From contig NZ_JABEME010000014.1 of the NCBI RefSeq assembly GCF_013004645.1, positions 1 through 64,000 of the forward strand: a DNA stretch of 64,000 nucleotides, written 5' to 3'. Below are positions 35,407 to 44,408 of this stretch, piece by piece. The notes beneath the pieces were generated by a model, which worked only from the letters and a program-made list of their open reading frames with translations, searched no databases and was not told the origin of the DNA. The stretch comes from Stenotrophomonas africana (GTDB lineage Bacteria > Pseudomonadota > Gammaproteobacteria > Xanthomonadales > Xanthomonadaceae). The stretch's first letter is position 1. The number at the start of each line of letters is the position of its first letter. Both the position numbers and the translations under genes were made by a program.

Positions 35407-36180
35407 ATGTCCGACGGCAACGACACTGCAGTGCATGATGTCCACGCGGCTGATGCCGCTGACGAACGTTTCCTGGTCCGTAATCCGCGCCAGCTGCGGC
35501 AGCTGCTGCGATCGCTGATCGACCAGCGATCGCTTATCAATGCGCATATCGACGGCCGCGACCGTTCGTTCCCGACCGCGCTGCTTGAGCTCGACGAGGA
35601 CGAAGACACGCTGCTGCTCGATGGCAGCCTGCAGGAAGCGTCCAACCGCGCCGCCGAACAGGCCGACCATCTGCTGTGCTTCGCCCAGCTCGAACGCGTG
35701 CTGGTGCGGTTCCGCCTGCAGGCACTGCAGCGTGTGGACAACGACGGTCACGTCGCCTTCCGCGCCGCCCTGCCGGAGGAACTGGTCCATCTGCAACGGC
35801 GTGAGATGTACCGGCTGGAGACCCCGGTCACCGATTCGCCCCAGCTGCTGATCCCTGCCGGCGAGAGCCGCGCCGAAGCGCTGTCGATGCGGGTGGTGGA
35901 CATCAGCGGCGGCGGCCTGGCGGTGGCCGTGCCTACCGATTGCGCGGTGTTCAGCCTGCAGAAGCGCTACCCGGCGGTGCTGTCGCTGCCCGATGGCCCG
36001 GACCTGGAGATCGAGCTGGTCGTCTGCAACCTGCTGCCGCAGCGCCAACCCAACGGCATCGAGATCAAACGCGTGGGCATGCGCTTCGACATCCTGCCGC
36101 GTGGCGCCGACAGTGCCATCCAGCGCTACATCTTCCGCATCGACCGCCAGCGCAAGGCGCGCCGCAACGGCGAGCTGTAA
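35407..36180 (+). CDS. ycgR: YcgR-type flagellar brake protein (PilZ domain)
   Basis: YcgR binds cyclic di-GMP and slows or biases the motor. The 257-residue product from ATG 35407 has an N-terminal YcgR domain ([31 protein letters not shown]) and a C-terminal PilZ domain with the RxxxR motif ([12 protein letters not shown]) and [12 protein letters not shown] frame extending upstream to GTG 35341 crosses the promoter and is rejected. It sits alone between two receptor units, tying c-di-GMP to swimming control together with the MHYT-GGDEF-EAL gene. Confidence 0.92.
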   Translation: MSDGNDTAVHDVHAADAADERFLVRNPRQLRQLLRSLIDQRSLINAHIDGRDRSFPTALLELDEDEDTLLLDGSLQEASNRAAEQADHLLCFAQLERVLVRFRLQALQRVDNDGHVAFRAALPEELVHLQRREMYRLETPVTDSPQLLIPAGESRAEALSMRVVDISGGGLAVAVPTDCAVFSLQKRYPAVLSLPDGPDLEIELVVCNLLPQRQPNGIEIKRVGMRFDILPRGADSAIQRYIFRIDRQRKARRNGEL

Positions 36181-36193
36181 GGCCGCCCGACCG

Positions 36194-36314
36194 GTAGTGC
36201 CGGCCGCTGGCCGGCAACTTGGCAACAACGTGGACGCCGCCATTGCCGGCCAGCGGCCGGCACCACCCATCCCGGGCCGATCCGGCACCCCGACATATCC
36301 ACGCCATGCGTGGA
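36194..36314. repeat. SMAG dimer plus a further palindrome
   Basis: GTAGTGCCGGCCGCTGGCCG at 36194 faces a mirror unit ending at 36266 (final CTAC changed to CCAC). A separate TATCCACGCCATGCGTGGAT palindrome lies at 36296-36314, close to the cheW promoter. Confidence 0.8.
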
Positions 36315-36332
36315 TGCCCCAGGCGCCACACC

Positions 36333-36359
36333 TAAAGTCCCCCCCAGCGGGGCCGATAT
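36333..36359 (+). promoter_or_regulatory. FliA (sigma-28) promoter of cheW
   Basis: TAAA at 36333-36336, exactly fifteen bases, then GCCGATAT at 36352-36359: the best sigma-28 match in the window. The spacer contains seven consecutive C residues (36339-36345). Confidence 0.85.
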
Positions 36360-36401
36360 CGAGCCTGACACCGGGACTTCCGGCAGAACCAGGACCCCTC
36401 G

Positions 36402-36893
36402 ATGAACGACAAGACCAGCTCCGCCGCCAGCGCCGGTGGCGAATTCCTCAGCTTCACCCTCGGTGCCGAGCACTACGGCGTGGACATCCTCAAGGTGCAG
36501 GAAATCCGCGGCTACGACGCCGTCACCCGCGTGCCGGATGCCCCGGACTACATCAAGGGCGTGATCAACCTGCGCGGCACCATCGTCCCGGTCATCGACC
36601 TGCGCCTGAAGCTGCGCCTGGACAACGCCCGCTATGACGCCTTCACCGTGATGATCGTACTGAACGTGGAAGACCGCGTGGTCGGCATCGTCGTTGACAG
36701 CGTTTCCGACGTGATCCCGCTGTCGGCCGAACAGATCCGCCCGACCCCGGAATTCGGCGCCGCCGTCGATACCCGCTTCATCTCCGGTATCGGCACGCAG
36801 GACGACCGCATGCTGATCCTGCTCGACATCGAGACCCTGCTGGACAGCGCCGACATGGGCCAGGCCAACATCGTCGAAGACGCCGCTGCCTGA
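36402..36893 (+). CDS. cheW: Chemotaxis coupling protein CheW
   Basis: CheW bridges receptors and CheA in the array. The 163-residue protein is a single CheW domain with [40 protein letters not shown] and [15 protein letters not shown], all standard signatures. Unlike the 28401 gene it has no N-terminal extension, so it is the ordinary scaffold protein, probably for the second CheA and the adjacent receptors. Confidence 0.96.
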   Translation: MNDKTSSAASAGGEFLSFTLGAEHYGVDILKVQEIRGYDAVTRVPDAPDYIKGVINLRGTIVPVIDLRLKLRLDNARYDAFTVMIVLNVEDRVVGIVVDSVSDVIPLSAEQIRPTPEFGAAVDTRFISGIGTQDDRMLILLDIETLLDSADMGQANIVEDAAA

Positions 36894-36930
36894 TCGAACG
36901 GACCTGCTTCACGTTCTGGTCACAAAACCC

Positions 36931-36957
36931 TTCAGTTCCCGCCGGCAGTGCCGATAG
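36931..36957 (+). promoter_or_regulatory. Possible FliA (sigma-28) promoter of the small exported protein
   Basis: GCCGATAG at 36950-36957 with TTCA fifteen bases upstream (36931-36934), the same weak pattern as the PilZ promoter. It lies 72 bases before the ATG at 37030. Confidence 0.45.
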
Positions 36958-37029
36958 GGGGACAGAAGCCGGTCGCGCAGGAGCGCGCAGAACCGGAACG
37001 ACCATCACCATCCCCGGAGATACACCTCG

Positions 37030-37413
37030 ATGAAGTCCCTGCTTGCGTTCGTTTCGGCCGCTGTCCTGGCCACCACCGCTTCCGCCGCGTTTGCCCAGTC
37101 GGCCGACATGATCCCGCCGGAACTGGCACCGCGCTCGGTCGGCAAGGACGGCATGGTCTGCGGCAAGGTCGAGAAGGCCCGCTACGCAGAAGGTTCCGAA
37201 GGCCAGCCGACCTTCCTGTACATGGGCGGCGCCTTCCCGCGCCACACCTTCTCGGCGCGCATCGCCGGCGAGAACCGCGGCAAGTTCTCCTTCCCGCTGG
37301 AAACCCTGGAAGGCAAGACCGTCTGCGTGATCGGCAAGATCCAGCGCGACGCCTCGCGCGCGGAAATCGAAGTCAGCTCGCCGGCCGGCCTGAAGCTGGC
37401 CAACATCAAGTAA
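37030..37413 (+). CDS. Small exported protein of unknown function between cheW and a receptor gene
   Basis: I do not recognise this protein. It has 127 residues with a clear signal peptide (MKSLLAFVSAAVLATTASAA, cleavage likely after AFA-Q near residue 22). The mature part of about 100 residues is rich in beta-strand-like stretches (GQPTFLYMGGAFPRHTFSAR, LEGKTVCVIGKIQRDASRAE), reminiscent of a single-stranded OB-like fold. It holds two Cys (near 40 and 98) that could form a disulfide. GGAG ribosome site upstream. Its place inside the chemotaxis cluster, with a candidate sigma-28 promoter, suggests a periplasmic role linked to motility or ligand sensing; this is inference. Confidence 0.8.
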   Translation: MKSLLAFVSAAVLATTASAAFAQSADMIPPELAPRSVGKDGMVCGKVEKARYAEGSEGQPTFLYMGGAFPRHTFSARIAGENRGKFSFPLETLEGKTVCVIGKIQRDASRAEIEVSSPAGLKLANIK

Positions 37414-37427
37414 TCCGCCGTCCGTCG

Positions 37428-37460
37428 AACCACGCCGGACCTGGTACCGGCGTGGTTTCT
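37428..37460 (+). terminator. Hairpin terminator or attenuator before the second receptor gene
   Basis: An 11-bp stem AACCACGCCGG / CCGGCGTGGTT with an 8-base loop is followed by a short T stretch. It separates the small exported protein from the receptor gene at 37515, for which I find no clear promoter. Partial read-through is therefore possible. Confidence 0.6.
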
Positions 37461-37514
37461 GCTGCAACCGGGCCCGACGCCCGGACGCGTCTGCCTTAGG
37501 AGATCGCAACGCCC

Positions 37515-39899
37515 ATGCCGTGGATCAACAACCTCAAACTGATGCCGAAGCTGCTGCTGACCTTCGGCGTCCTCCTGCTGGTGATGTTGCTGCAGGGCAT
37601 CGTCGCCTATCGCGGCCTGCATTCGCTGAACAATGTCACCACCGAGCTGGCGGGTTCTCGCATGGAGAGCATCCGCATGGCAGGCGAGATGCGCGGCATG
37701 CTGGGTGAATACCGCAACGCCGCCTACCAGCAGCTGATCCGCGCCAGCGACGACGTCAAGGCGGATGCACGCAAGCAGGGCGTCGAGCTGCGCGCGAGCA
37801 TGGACAAGTCGATCAAGGAGTATCCGACCCTGGTCGACAACGCGCAGCAGAAGAAGCTGTTCGACACCTTCGCCAAGGAGTGGAAGGACGCTCTGGCCTC
37901 CTATGACAGCGTCACCGAGATGCTGGAACTGGACCTGCCGGACGACGCCATCGATACCTTCGTCGGCGAAACCCGCACCAAGCACCGCAAGGCCGCCTCG
38001 GCGCTGGAAGCGCTGATCGCCGAAGACAACCGCCTCGCCCGCGCCTCGCGCGAACAGGCCGCCTCCACGTATTCCGCCTCGGCCGTGCTGACCGTGATCG
38101 CCCTGCTGGGCGGCGCCGCGCTCGGCCTGGTGCTGGTCTGGCTGTTCGCCCGCGCCCTGGTCGGCAGCGTGCGCGGTGCCGTGTCGGTCGCCAACGACGT
38201 TGCCGGCGGCAAGCTCGATGGCCACATCGACGTCAGCCGCCAGGATGAAGTGGGCGAACTGATGCAGGCCATGCAGCGCATGCAGCGCGACCTGCGCGAA
38301 CGCATCGAAACCGACCAGGCCGTCGCCCGCGAGAACCTGCGCATCCGCACGGCGCTGGATTACAGCTCAACCGGCGTGTACCTGACCGATACCAGCAACA
38401 CCATCGTCTACAGCAACCGCGCCCTGCAGCAGACCCTGAGCCAGTACCAGGATGAAGTGCGCCGCGACCTGCCGGACTTCGACGCCCAGGCCTCGCTGAT
38501 CGGCAAGCCGGTCACCGTGCTTGAACACCGCGGCGAGATGGACCAGACCCTGCTGGGCAACCTGAAGGCACACGGCGTGGCGCGTCGCCCGATGCAGTAC
38601 GGCGATGCCCAGTTCGCCCAGGTAGTCTCGACCATCCGCAATGAAGGCGGCGACACCGTCGGCTACGTGGTGGAATGGCGCGACCGCACCCAGGAAGCAC
38701 AGGTGGAAGCCGAAGTGGCACGCGTGATCGCCCAGGCAGCCGCCGGCGACCTGTCCGGCCGCATCGACGCCAGCGACAAGGAAGGCTTCTTCCTGCAGCT
38801 GGCCCAGCAGATCAACGGCCTGCTCGACGCCAACGCCGGCAGCATCGAACAGATCTCCGGCCTGCTCGCCGCGCTGTCGCAGGGCGACCTGACCGTGCGC
38901 ATGCACGGTGACTACCAGGGCGTGTTCGCTCGCATGCGCGACGACGCCAACGCCACTGCCGCGCAACTGAGCGAGATCGTCACCCGCATCAAGCAGTCCA
39001 GCCGTGCGATCAGCTCGGCTGCCGGCGAGATCGCCTCGGGCAACAGCGACCTGTCGCGCCGTACCGAACAGCAGGCCGCCAACCTGGAAGAAACCGCGGC
39101 CTCGATGGAGGAACTGACCTCCACCGTGCGCCAGAACGCCGAGCACGCCCGCCAGGCCAACCAGCTCGCCATCGGCGCGCATGGCGTCGCCTCGCAGGGT
39201 GGTGCAGTGGTTGGCCAGGTGGTCACCACCATGTCGGCCATCGAAGCTTCGTCGAAGAAGATCGCCGAGATCATCTCGGTCATCGACGGCATCGCTTTCC
39301 AGACCAACATCCTGGCGCTGAACGCTGCGGTGGAAGCCGCACGTGCAGGTGAACAGGGCCGCGGCTTCGCCGTGGTCGCCAGCGAAGTGCGCACCCTCGC
39401 CCAGCGCTCGGCTGCCGCCGCCAAGGAGATCAAGGGCCTGATCGACGACTCCGTCGGCAAGGTCAACGATGGCTCGGCACTGGTGCACAAGGCCGGCGCG
39501 ACCATGGGCGAGATCGTCGCCTCGGTGCAGCGCGTGACCGACATCATGGCCGAGATTTCCGCTGCCTCGCAGGAACAGTCGGCCGGCATCGAGCAGGTCA
39601 ACCAGACCGTGGTGCAGATGGACGAAACCACCCAGCAGAACGCCGCACTGGTGGAAGAAGCCACCGCCGCCGCCCGCGCGATGGAAGAACAGGCCGGCCA
39701 CCTCAGCGAGGCCGTATCGATCTTCGTGGTGGACGAAGCCGATACCGTGGTTGCCCCGCCGCGAGCCACTGCCCCGACCCCGGCCCCGCGTGCTGCTGCA
39801 CCGGCAGCACCGGCTCCGGCGGCCCCGCCCGCCCGCCGCACGGCGGGTGGTCGCCCGATGGCTACCGAACTGGCGGACGGAGACTGGCAGGAATTCTGA
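37515..39899 (+). CDS. Methyl-accepting chemotaxis protein with cytoplasmic PAS domain
   Basis: The 794-residue receptor has membrane helices at about 12-32 and 186-215 enclosing a four-helix sensor, a HAMP unit, then a PAS-like domain (about 275-400: [34 protein letters not shown]), a second HAMP-like stretch and the signalling hairpin. An Ala/Pro linker leads to a DWQEF tail for CheR/CheB. The PAS domain distinguishes it from the other two receptors and could sense redox, a flavin or haem, but no binding residues can be named. AGGAG precedes the ATG. Confidence 0.94.
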   Translation: MPWINNLKLMPKLLLTFGVLLLVMLLQGIVAYRGLHSLNNVTTELAGSRMESIRMAGEMRGMLGEYRNAAYQQLIRASDDVKADARKQGVELRASMDKSIKEYPTLVDNAQQKKLFDTFAKEWKDALASYDSVTEMLELDLPDDAIDTFVGETRTKHRKAASALEALIAEDNRLARASREQAASTYSASAVLTVIALLGGAALGLVLVWLFARALVGSVRGAVSVANDVAGGKLDGHIDVSRQDEVGELMQAMQRMQRDLRERIETDQAVARENLRIRTALDYSSTGVYLTDTSNTIVYSNRALQQTLSQYQDEVRRDLPDFDAQASLIGKPVTVLEHRGEMDQTLLGNLKAHGVARRPMQYGDAQFAQVVSTIRNEGGDTVGYVVEWRDRTQEAQVEAEVARVIAQAAAGDLSGRIDASDKEGFFLQLAQQINGLLDANAGSIEQISGLLAALSQGDLTVRMHGDYQGVFARMRDDANATAAQLSEIVTRIKQSSRAISSAAGEIASGNSDLSRRTEQQAANLEETAASMEELTSTVRQNAEHARQANQLAIGAHGVASQGGAVVGQVVTTMSAIEASSKKIAEIISVIDGIAFQTNILALNAAVEAARAGEQGRGFAVVASEVRTLAQRSAAAAKEIKGLIDDSVGKVNDGSALVHKAGATMGEIVASVQRVTDIMAEISAASQEQSAGIEQVNQTVVQMDETTQQNAALVEEATAAARAMEEQAGHLSEAVSIFVVDEADTVVAPPRATAPTPAPRAAAPAAPAPAAPPARRTAGGRPMATELADGDWQEF

Positions 39900-39924
39900 G
39901 GCCTGCCTGACCTGACGGACGAAG

Positions 39925-39956
39925 ACGCCCCGGCCCTGCGCTGGGGCGTTTTCGTT
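39925..39956 (+). terminator. Rho-independent terminator after the second receptor gene
   Basis: The stem ACGCCCC / GGGGCGT with an 11-base loop is followed by TTCGTTT. It ends the transcript of the PAS receptor. Confidence 0.75.
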
Positions 39957-40031
39957 TAAGGGGTATCTGGATATCCAGCCAACGGCGAAGCCCCTCGGGG
40001 TGGTCGGCCGAAGCGCTGGGTTACTGAGAGT

Positions 40032-40137
40032 TGGCCGGGAGGGTCGGCTGCGCAGGGGACGCCGTGAATACGTCCCTGTAGGCTCGGGCGCGCCATCCAT
40101 GGCGCTTACGCCCCTGCGCAACCCACCCTCCCGGCCA
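40032..40137. repeat. 106-bp long-hairpin repeat, copy A
   Basis: Outer arms TGGCCGGGAGGGT and ACCCTCCCGGCCA and inner arms TGCGCAGGGG and CCCCTGCGCA form a long imperfect hairpin. The inner part carries GGGACGCCGTGAATACGTCC and CGCGCCATCCATGGCGC. The 738-base gap 39900-40637 between two receptor genes contains no convincing gene, only the terminator, two such hairpins, one GGGGTCAGATCC element and a promoter. Confidence 0.75.
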
Positions 40138-40213
40138 CGGACAGTTTCCGTGCGCGTCCACCCCGGACTGAAGAATGAAGAGCAAGAGCAAGAGCAACAG
40201 CCGCATTGCTTCC

Positions 40214-40254
40214 GGGGTCAGATCCGTTTTCCGCAGGAAAACGGATCTGACCCC
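40214..40254. repeat. GGGGTCAGATCC-type inverted repeat, copy 3 (perfect)
   Basis: Two perfect 19-base arms, GGGGTCAGATCCGTTTTCC and its reverse complement, are separated by GCA. It is the cleanest of three such elements in the window and lies between the two long-hairpin repeats. Short GCAAGA/GCAACA-type repetition flanks it at 40176-40200. Confidence 0.85.
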
Positions 40255-40307
40255 TCTTTCCACCTGGAAACCCAACGCTCTTGCCGTCCGACGCCGGGAT
40301 ATCAAAT

Positions 40308-40415
40308 GGGCCGGGCCAGGGTGGGTTGGCGGGGGTGTCCGCGGCATGGATGCCGCGGCCAAGCCCCCAGGGACGGGTTTACGGCGTCCCCCGCCTACCC
40401 ATCCTGGCCCGGCCC
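40308..40415. repeat. 108-bp long-hairpin repeat, copy B (opposite orientation)
   Basis: Outer arms GGGCCGGGCCAGG and CCTGGCCCGGCCC enclose an inner palindrome GCGGCATGGATGCCGC and the core ACGGGTTTACGGCGTCCC. It is related to copy A but inverted and diverged in the outer arms. The core equals the first bases of the window. Confidence 0.75.
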
Positions 40416-40539
40416 TTCTCGCAACCCCTGACCACCGACCAAGCGCCGTTGCTGTTGCTGTTGCTTCAAAACCAGCCTGCCGCAGGCAGCGCCGCAGCCG
40501 CCGCTGCAAGGAAACCTGAATACGTTCGAACGCCTCACC

Positions 40540-40566
40540 TCAATCCCCCGCCCCAGCGGCCGATAA
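40540..40566 (+). promoter_or_regulatory. FliA (sigma-28) promoter of the third receptor operon
   Basis: TCAA at 40540-40543, fifteen bases, then a perfect GCCGATAA at 40559-40566. It would drive the receptor and probably cheR-cheD-cheB downstream, as no other promoter is seen between them. Confidence 0.8.
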
Positions 40567-40637
40567 CGGGGTTGTCACCGCTCGTCCCGCCGTGACCGGC
40601 TCGGCGCCGCCCGCCCGTTTCGACCTGGTCCTGCTCG

Positions 40638-42908
40638 ATGAATCTCCTGCATCGCTGGCAACACTACTTCAGCAATCTCTCCGTCCGGCGCAAGCTCAAC
40701 CTGCTGACGCTGCTCATCGCGCTCGGCGTGATCGCGCTCTCGGTGATCGCCGCCCGCATGCAGTACCTCGACCTCACCGAGACCCGCAAGACCGCGCTGA
40801 AGACCCAGGTCGAACTCAGCTACGGCATCCTCCAGCATTACCACCGGCTGGCCGGCACCGGCGAGCTCAGCGAGGACGCTGCCAAGAGCGCCGCATTGCA
40901 GGCGCTGGAAGTGATGCGCGCCGATAACGATGCCTACTACTTCAACATCTACGACACCGGATACCGCCTGCTCATGCACCCGTTCCGCAAGGACCTGGTG
41001 GGCAAGGACATGAAGGACTTCCGCACCGACGACGGCGTGCGCATCTACTACGACCAGGTCGAAGCAGCCAAGGCCGGTGGCGGCTTCGTCACCTACCGCT
41101 GGGCAAAGCCCGGCAGCAAGGACGAGGTCGAGAAGGTCGCCTACGCCGGCCTGTTCGCGCCCTGGAACTGGGTGGTCAGCAGTGGCGTCTACATGGACGA
41201 CGTGCAGAAGCAGGCGCTGGTGTTCACCGCCATCATGGCCGTCTCCGGTGGCGTGCTGGTGTTGATCGTGCTGGCCCTGAGCTGGCTCATCGGCAACCGC
41301 ATCGCCGTGCCGCTGAAGCAGGCAACCGCCGTCGCCGAAGGTATCGCCCGCGGCAAGCTGGACAGCCACATCGGCGCGCAGCCGCATGACGAAACCGGCC
41401 GCCTGCTGCATGCCATGTCCGGCATGCAGCAGCAGCTGCACGCGGTTATCAGCGGCCAACGTGAAATGGCGCGTCGTCACGATGGCGGCGAACTGAGCTA
41501 CCGCATCGACGCCAGCGCCTTCCCCGGCGAGTACGGGCTGATGGTGCAGGAAACCAATGCCCTGGTCGGCGGCCACGTGCAGACCCTGCACGATGTGCTG
41601 GACGTGGTGCAGCAATACGCGGTCGGTGATCTCAGCCGCGACATCGCGCGCTATCCCGGCGAGAAGGCCGCGATGACCACCACCGTCGACACGGTCAAGA
41701 CCAACCTCGGCCGCATCAACGCCGAAATCAAGCAGCTGGCCAGCGCCGCCGCCGCGGGCGACTTCAGCCGCCGTGGCGACGCGCAGCGCTTCGATCACGA
41801 TTTCCGTCTGATGCTGGAAAACCTCAACGCGATGATGGCGGTCAGCGATGACAACCTCGGCAAGCTCTCTCAGCTGCTGTCGGCCATCGCCGAAGGTGAC
41901 CTGACCGCGCGCATGCACGGCGACTACCAGGGTGTTTTCGCGCGCATGCGTGACGATGCCAACACCACCGTTACCCAGCTGACCCAGATCGTCGGTCAGA
42001 TCCAGGCCAGCGCCGGCAGCATCACCCTGGCCGCCGGTGAGATCGCGTCGGGCAACAGCGACCTGTCGCGCCGTACCGAGCAGCAGGCCGCCAACCTCGA
42101 AGAAACCGCCGCATCGATGGAGGAACTGACCTCCACCGTGCGCCAGAACGCCGAGCACGCCCGCCAGGCCAACCAGCTCGCCATCGGCGCGCAGGGTGTT
42201 GCCTCCCAAGGCGGCAGCGTGGTCAGCCAGGTGGTCACCACGATGTCCGCCATCGAAGCCTCGTCGAAGAAGATCGCCGAGATCATCAGTGTCATCGACG
42301 GCATCGCCTTCCAGACCAATATCCTGGCGCTGAACGCCGCGGTGGAAGCTGCCCGTGCCGGCGAACAGGGCCGCGGCTTCGCCGTGGTCGCCAGCGAGGT
42401 GCGTACCCTCGCCCAGCGCTCGGCCGCCGCGGCCAAGGAGATCAAGGGCCTGATCGATGATTCGGTCGGCAAGGTCGCCGAAGGCTCCAGCCTGGTCCAC
42501 CAGGCCGGCAGCACCATGGGCGAGATCGTCGCTTCAGTGCAGCGCGTGACCGACATCATGGCCGAGATCTCCGCCGCCTCGCAGGAACAGTCCGCCGGCA
42601 TCGAGCAGGTCAACCAGACCGTGGTGCAGATGGACGAAACCACCCAGCAGAACGCCGCACTGGTGGAAGAAGCCACCGCCGCCGCGCGTGCAATGGAAGA
42701 ACAGGCTGGCCAGCTGGCCGACGCCGTGGCGATCTTCCGCCTCGACAACCAGGTCTCGGCCGCCGTGAAGGCCGTGGCCGCTCGCGTGGAACCGGCCCGT
42801 GTCACCACCGTGGCACGCCCACAGCCGACCAGTGCCCCCGCTCCGGTCCGCCGCAGCAGCAACGCCAGCACCTTCGTCGCCAGCGACAGCGACTGGCAGG
42901 AATTCTGA
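40638..42908 (+). CDS. Methyl-accepting chemotaxis protein with sCache-type sensor
   Basis: The 756-residue receptor has membrane helices at about 20-40 and 195-219. The periplasmic segment between them fits a single Cache (sCache_2) domain: [39 protein letters not shown] and [15 protein letters not shown] are typical. HAMP units and the signalling hairpin follow, ending in a DWQEF docking tail. sCache_2 domains often bind small carboxylates, but the ligand here is unknown. cheR follows 37 bases later. Confidence 0.94.
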   Translation: MNLLHRWQHYFSNLSVRRKLNLLTLLIALGVIALSVIAARMQYLDLTETRKTALKTQVELSYGILQHYHRLAGTGELSEDAAKSAALQALEVMRADNDAYYFNIYDTGYRLLMHPFRKDLVGKDMKDFRTDDGVRIYYDQVEAAKAGGGFVTYRWAKPGSKDEVEKVAYAGLFAPWNWVVSSGVYMDDVQKQALVFTAIMAVSGGVLVLIVLALSWLIGNRIAVPLKQATAVAEGIARGKLDSHIGAQPHDETGRLLHAMSGMQQQLHAVISGQREMARRHDGGELSYRIDASAFPGEYGLMVQETNALVGGHVQTLHDVLDVVQQYAVGDLSRDIARYPGEKAAMTTTVDTVKTNLGRINAEIKQLASAAAAGDFSRRGDAQRFDHDFRLMLENLNAMMAVSDDNLGKLSQLLSAIAEGDLTARMHGDYQGVFARMRDDANTTVTQLTQIVGQIQASAGSITLAAGEIASGNSDLSRRTEQQAANLEETAASMEELTSTVRQNAEHARQANQLAIGAQGVASQGGSVVSQVVTTMSAIEASSKKIAEIISVIDGIAFQTNILALNAAVEAARAGEQGRGFAVVASEVRTLAQRSAAAAKEIKGLIDDSVGKVAEGSSLVHQAGSTMGEIVASVQRVTDIMAEISAASQEQSAGIEQVNQTVVQMDETTQQNAALVEEATAAARAMEEQAGQLADAVAIFRLDNQVSAAVKAVAARVEPARVTTVARPQPTSAPAPVRRSSNASTFVASDSDWQEF

Positions 42909-42945
42909 GACCCACCCGCGGTGGCTTCGGCCGCCGCCTCTGCCG

Positions 42946-43815
42946 ATGGACACGTCCCCCGTGCAAAGTCCTACTCCCATCGTCACCGGCCCGCGCGAAT
43001 TCGAGTTCGCCGACCGTGATTTCCGCCGCGTCTGCGACCTGATCTACCAGCGCGTGGGCATCGCCCTCGCGCCGGCCAAGCGCGACATGGTCTATGGCCG
43101 CCTGTCGCGCCGCCTGCGCACGCTGGGCATGCGCAGCTTCCAGCAGTATCTGGACCATCTGGAGCAGGAAGATGGTGACGAGTGGCAGGCGTTCACCAAC
43201 GCCCTGACCACCAACCTGACCTCGTTCTTCCGCGAACCGCATCACTTCGACAAGCTGCGCGAGGAGCTGCACCAGCGCTCCAGCCGCACGCCGCTGCTGC
43301 TGTGGTCCTGCGCGGCGTCCACCGGCGAAGAGCCCTACTCGATGGCGATCACCGCCTGCGAGGCCTTCGGCACCCTGAAACCGCCGGTACGCATCATCGC
43401 CACCGACGTCGATACCCAGGTGCTGGCCACCGCCGGTCGTGGCGTCTACAACATCGATCGCGTCACCAGCCTCGATCCGGACCTGCGCCGCCGCTACTTC
43501 CAGCGCGGCAGCGGCCCCAACGAGGGTCAGTGCCGCGTGCTGCCGGCGCTGCGCGAGCTGATCGAGTTCCGCCCGCTGAACCTCCTCGCCCCGCGCTACG
43601 ACGTCGGCGGACCATTCGACGCGCTGTTCTGCCGCAACGTGATGATCTACTTCGACAAGCCGACCCAGCGTGCCATCCTCGGTCGCCTGGTCCAGCACCT
43701 GTCCGATGATGGCCTGCTCTATACCGGGCACTCGGAGAATTACCTGCACGCCGCCGACCTGATCCAGCCCTGCGGCCGCACCCTGTACCGCCGTGCGGCA
43801 AAGGCCGGTGCATGA
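42946..43815 (+). CDS. cheR: Chemotaxis protein methyltransferase CheR
   Basis: CheR methylates receptor glutamates using S-adenosylmethionine. From ATG 42946 it has 289 residues; the in-frame extension to 42799 lies in the receptor gene and is rejected. The N-terminal helical domain ([20 protein letters not shown]) and the SAM-binding domain ([19 protein letters not shown], then [18 protein letters not shown]) are intact. It is the only cheR in the window and presumably serves all three DWQEF-tailed receptors. It overlaps cheD by 4 bases. Confidence 0.97.
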   Translation: MDTSPVQSPTPIVTGPREFEFADRDFRRVCDLIYQRVGIALAPAKRDMVYGRLSRRLRTLGMRSFQQYLDHLEQEDGDEWQAFTNALTTNLTSFFREPHHFDKLREELHQRSSRTPLLLWSCAASTGEEPYSMAITACEAFGTLKPPVRIIATDVDTQVLATAGRGVYNIDRVTSLDPDLRRRYFQRGSGPNEGQCRVLPALRELIEFRPLNLLAPRYDVGGPFDALFCRNVMIYFDKPTQRAILGRLVQHLSDDGLLYTGHSENYLHAADLIQPCGRTLYRRAAKAGA

Positions 43816-44408
43816 ACGCCTCACTGCGTACCGATGATGTGATGCGCTACCAGGATGCGCGCTTCAAGACCATCGCCGCCAAGCTGCTGCCGACCCAGTA
43901 CCTGGTGGTGGACGACACCACCGCGCTGACCACAACGCTGGGTTCCTGCGTGGCCGCCTGCCTGCGCGACCCCGTGCTGAAAATCGGTGGCATGAACCAT
44001 TTCCTGCTGCCCGAAGGCAACGCCGGCGACGGCGCACCCGCGCGCTATGGCAGCTATGCGATGGAACTGCTGATCAACGACATGCTCAAGCGCGGCGCAC
44101 ACCGCAAGCGCATCGAGGCCAAGGTGTTCGGCGGCGCCAACGTGCTCAAGGGATTCACCAGCAATCCGGTCGGCACCCGTAACGCCGAGTTCGTGCGCCA
44201 GTACCTGCAGGCCGAGCACATTCCGATCATCGCCGAGGATCTGTGCGGCATCCATCCGCGCAAGATCTGGTTCTTCGCCGATACCGGCCGCGTGGTGGTG
44301 CAACGGCTGCCGCATGCCCACGAAGCCGAAGTCGCCGCGACCGAATCGGCCGTGCGTGCGCGCCTGTCCAAGGCCCCGGTCACCGGTGGCGTGGAGTTGT
44401 TCGAATGA
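43812..44408 (+). CDS. cheD: Chemoreceptor glutamine deamidase CheD
   Basis: CheD deamidates receptor glutamines and often cooperates with CheC or CheY. The 198-residue product has the catalytic Cys and His in [21 protein letters not shown], followed by [12 protein letters not shown] and [16 protein letters not shown]. No cheC is present in the window. It is coupled by 4-base overlaps to both cheR and cheB. Confidence 0.96.
   Translation: MNASLRTDDVMRYQDARFKTIAAKLLPTQYLVVDDTTALTTTLGSCVAACLRDPVLKIGGMNHFLLPEGNAGDGAPARYGSYAMELLINDMLKRGAHRKRIEAKVFGGANVLKGFTSNPVGTRNAEFVRQYLQAEHIPIIAEDLCGIHPRKIWFFADTGRVVVQRLPHAHEAEVAATESAVRARLSKAPVTGGVELFE

Noticed and set aside
40000-40595. Several short open frames in the gap between receptors 2 and 3
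   Set aside because: All are built from palindromic repeats, lack ribosome sites and have proteins rich in Pro, Arg and Gly.
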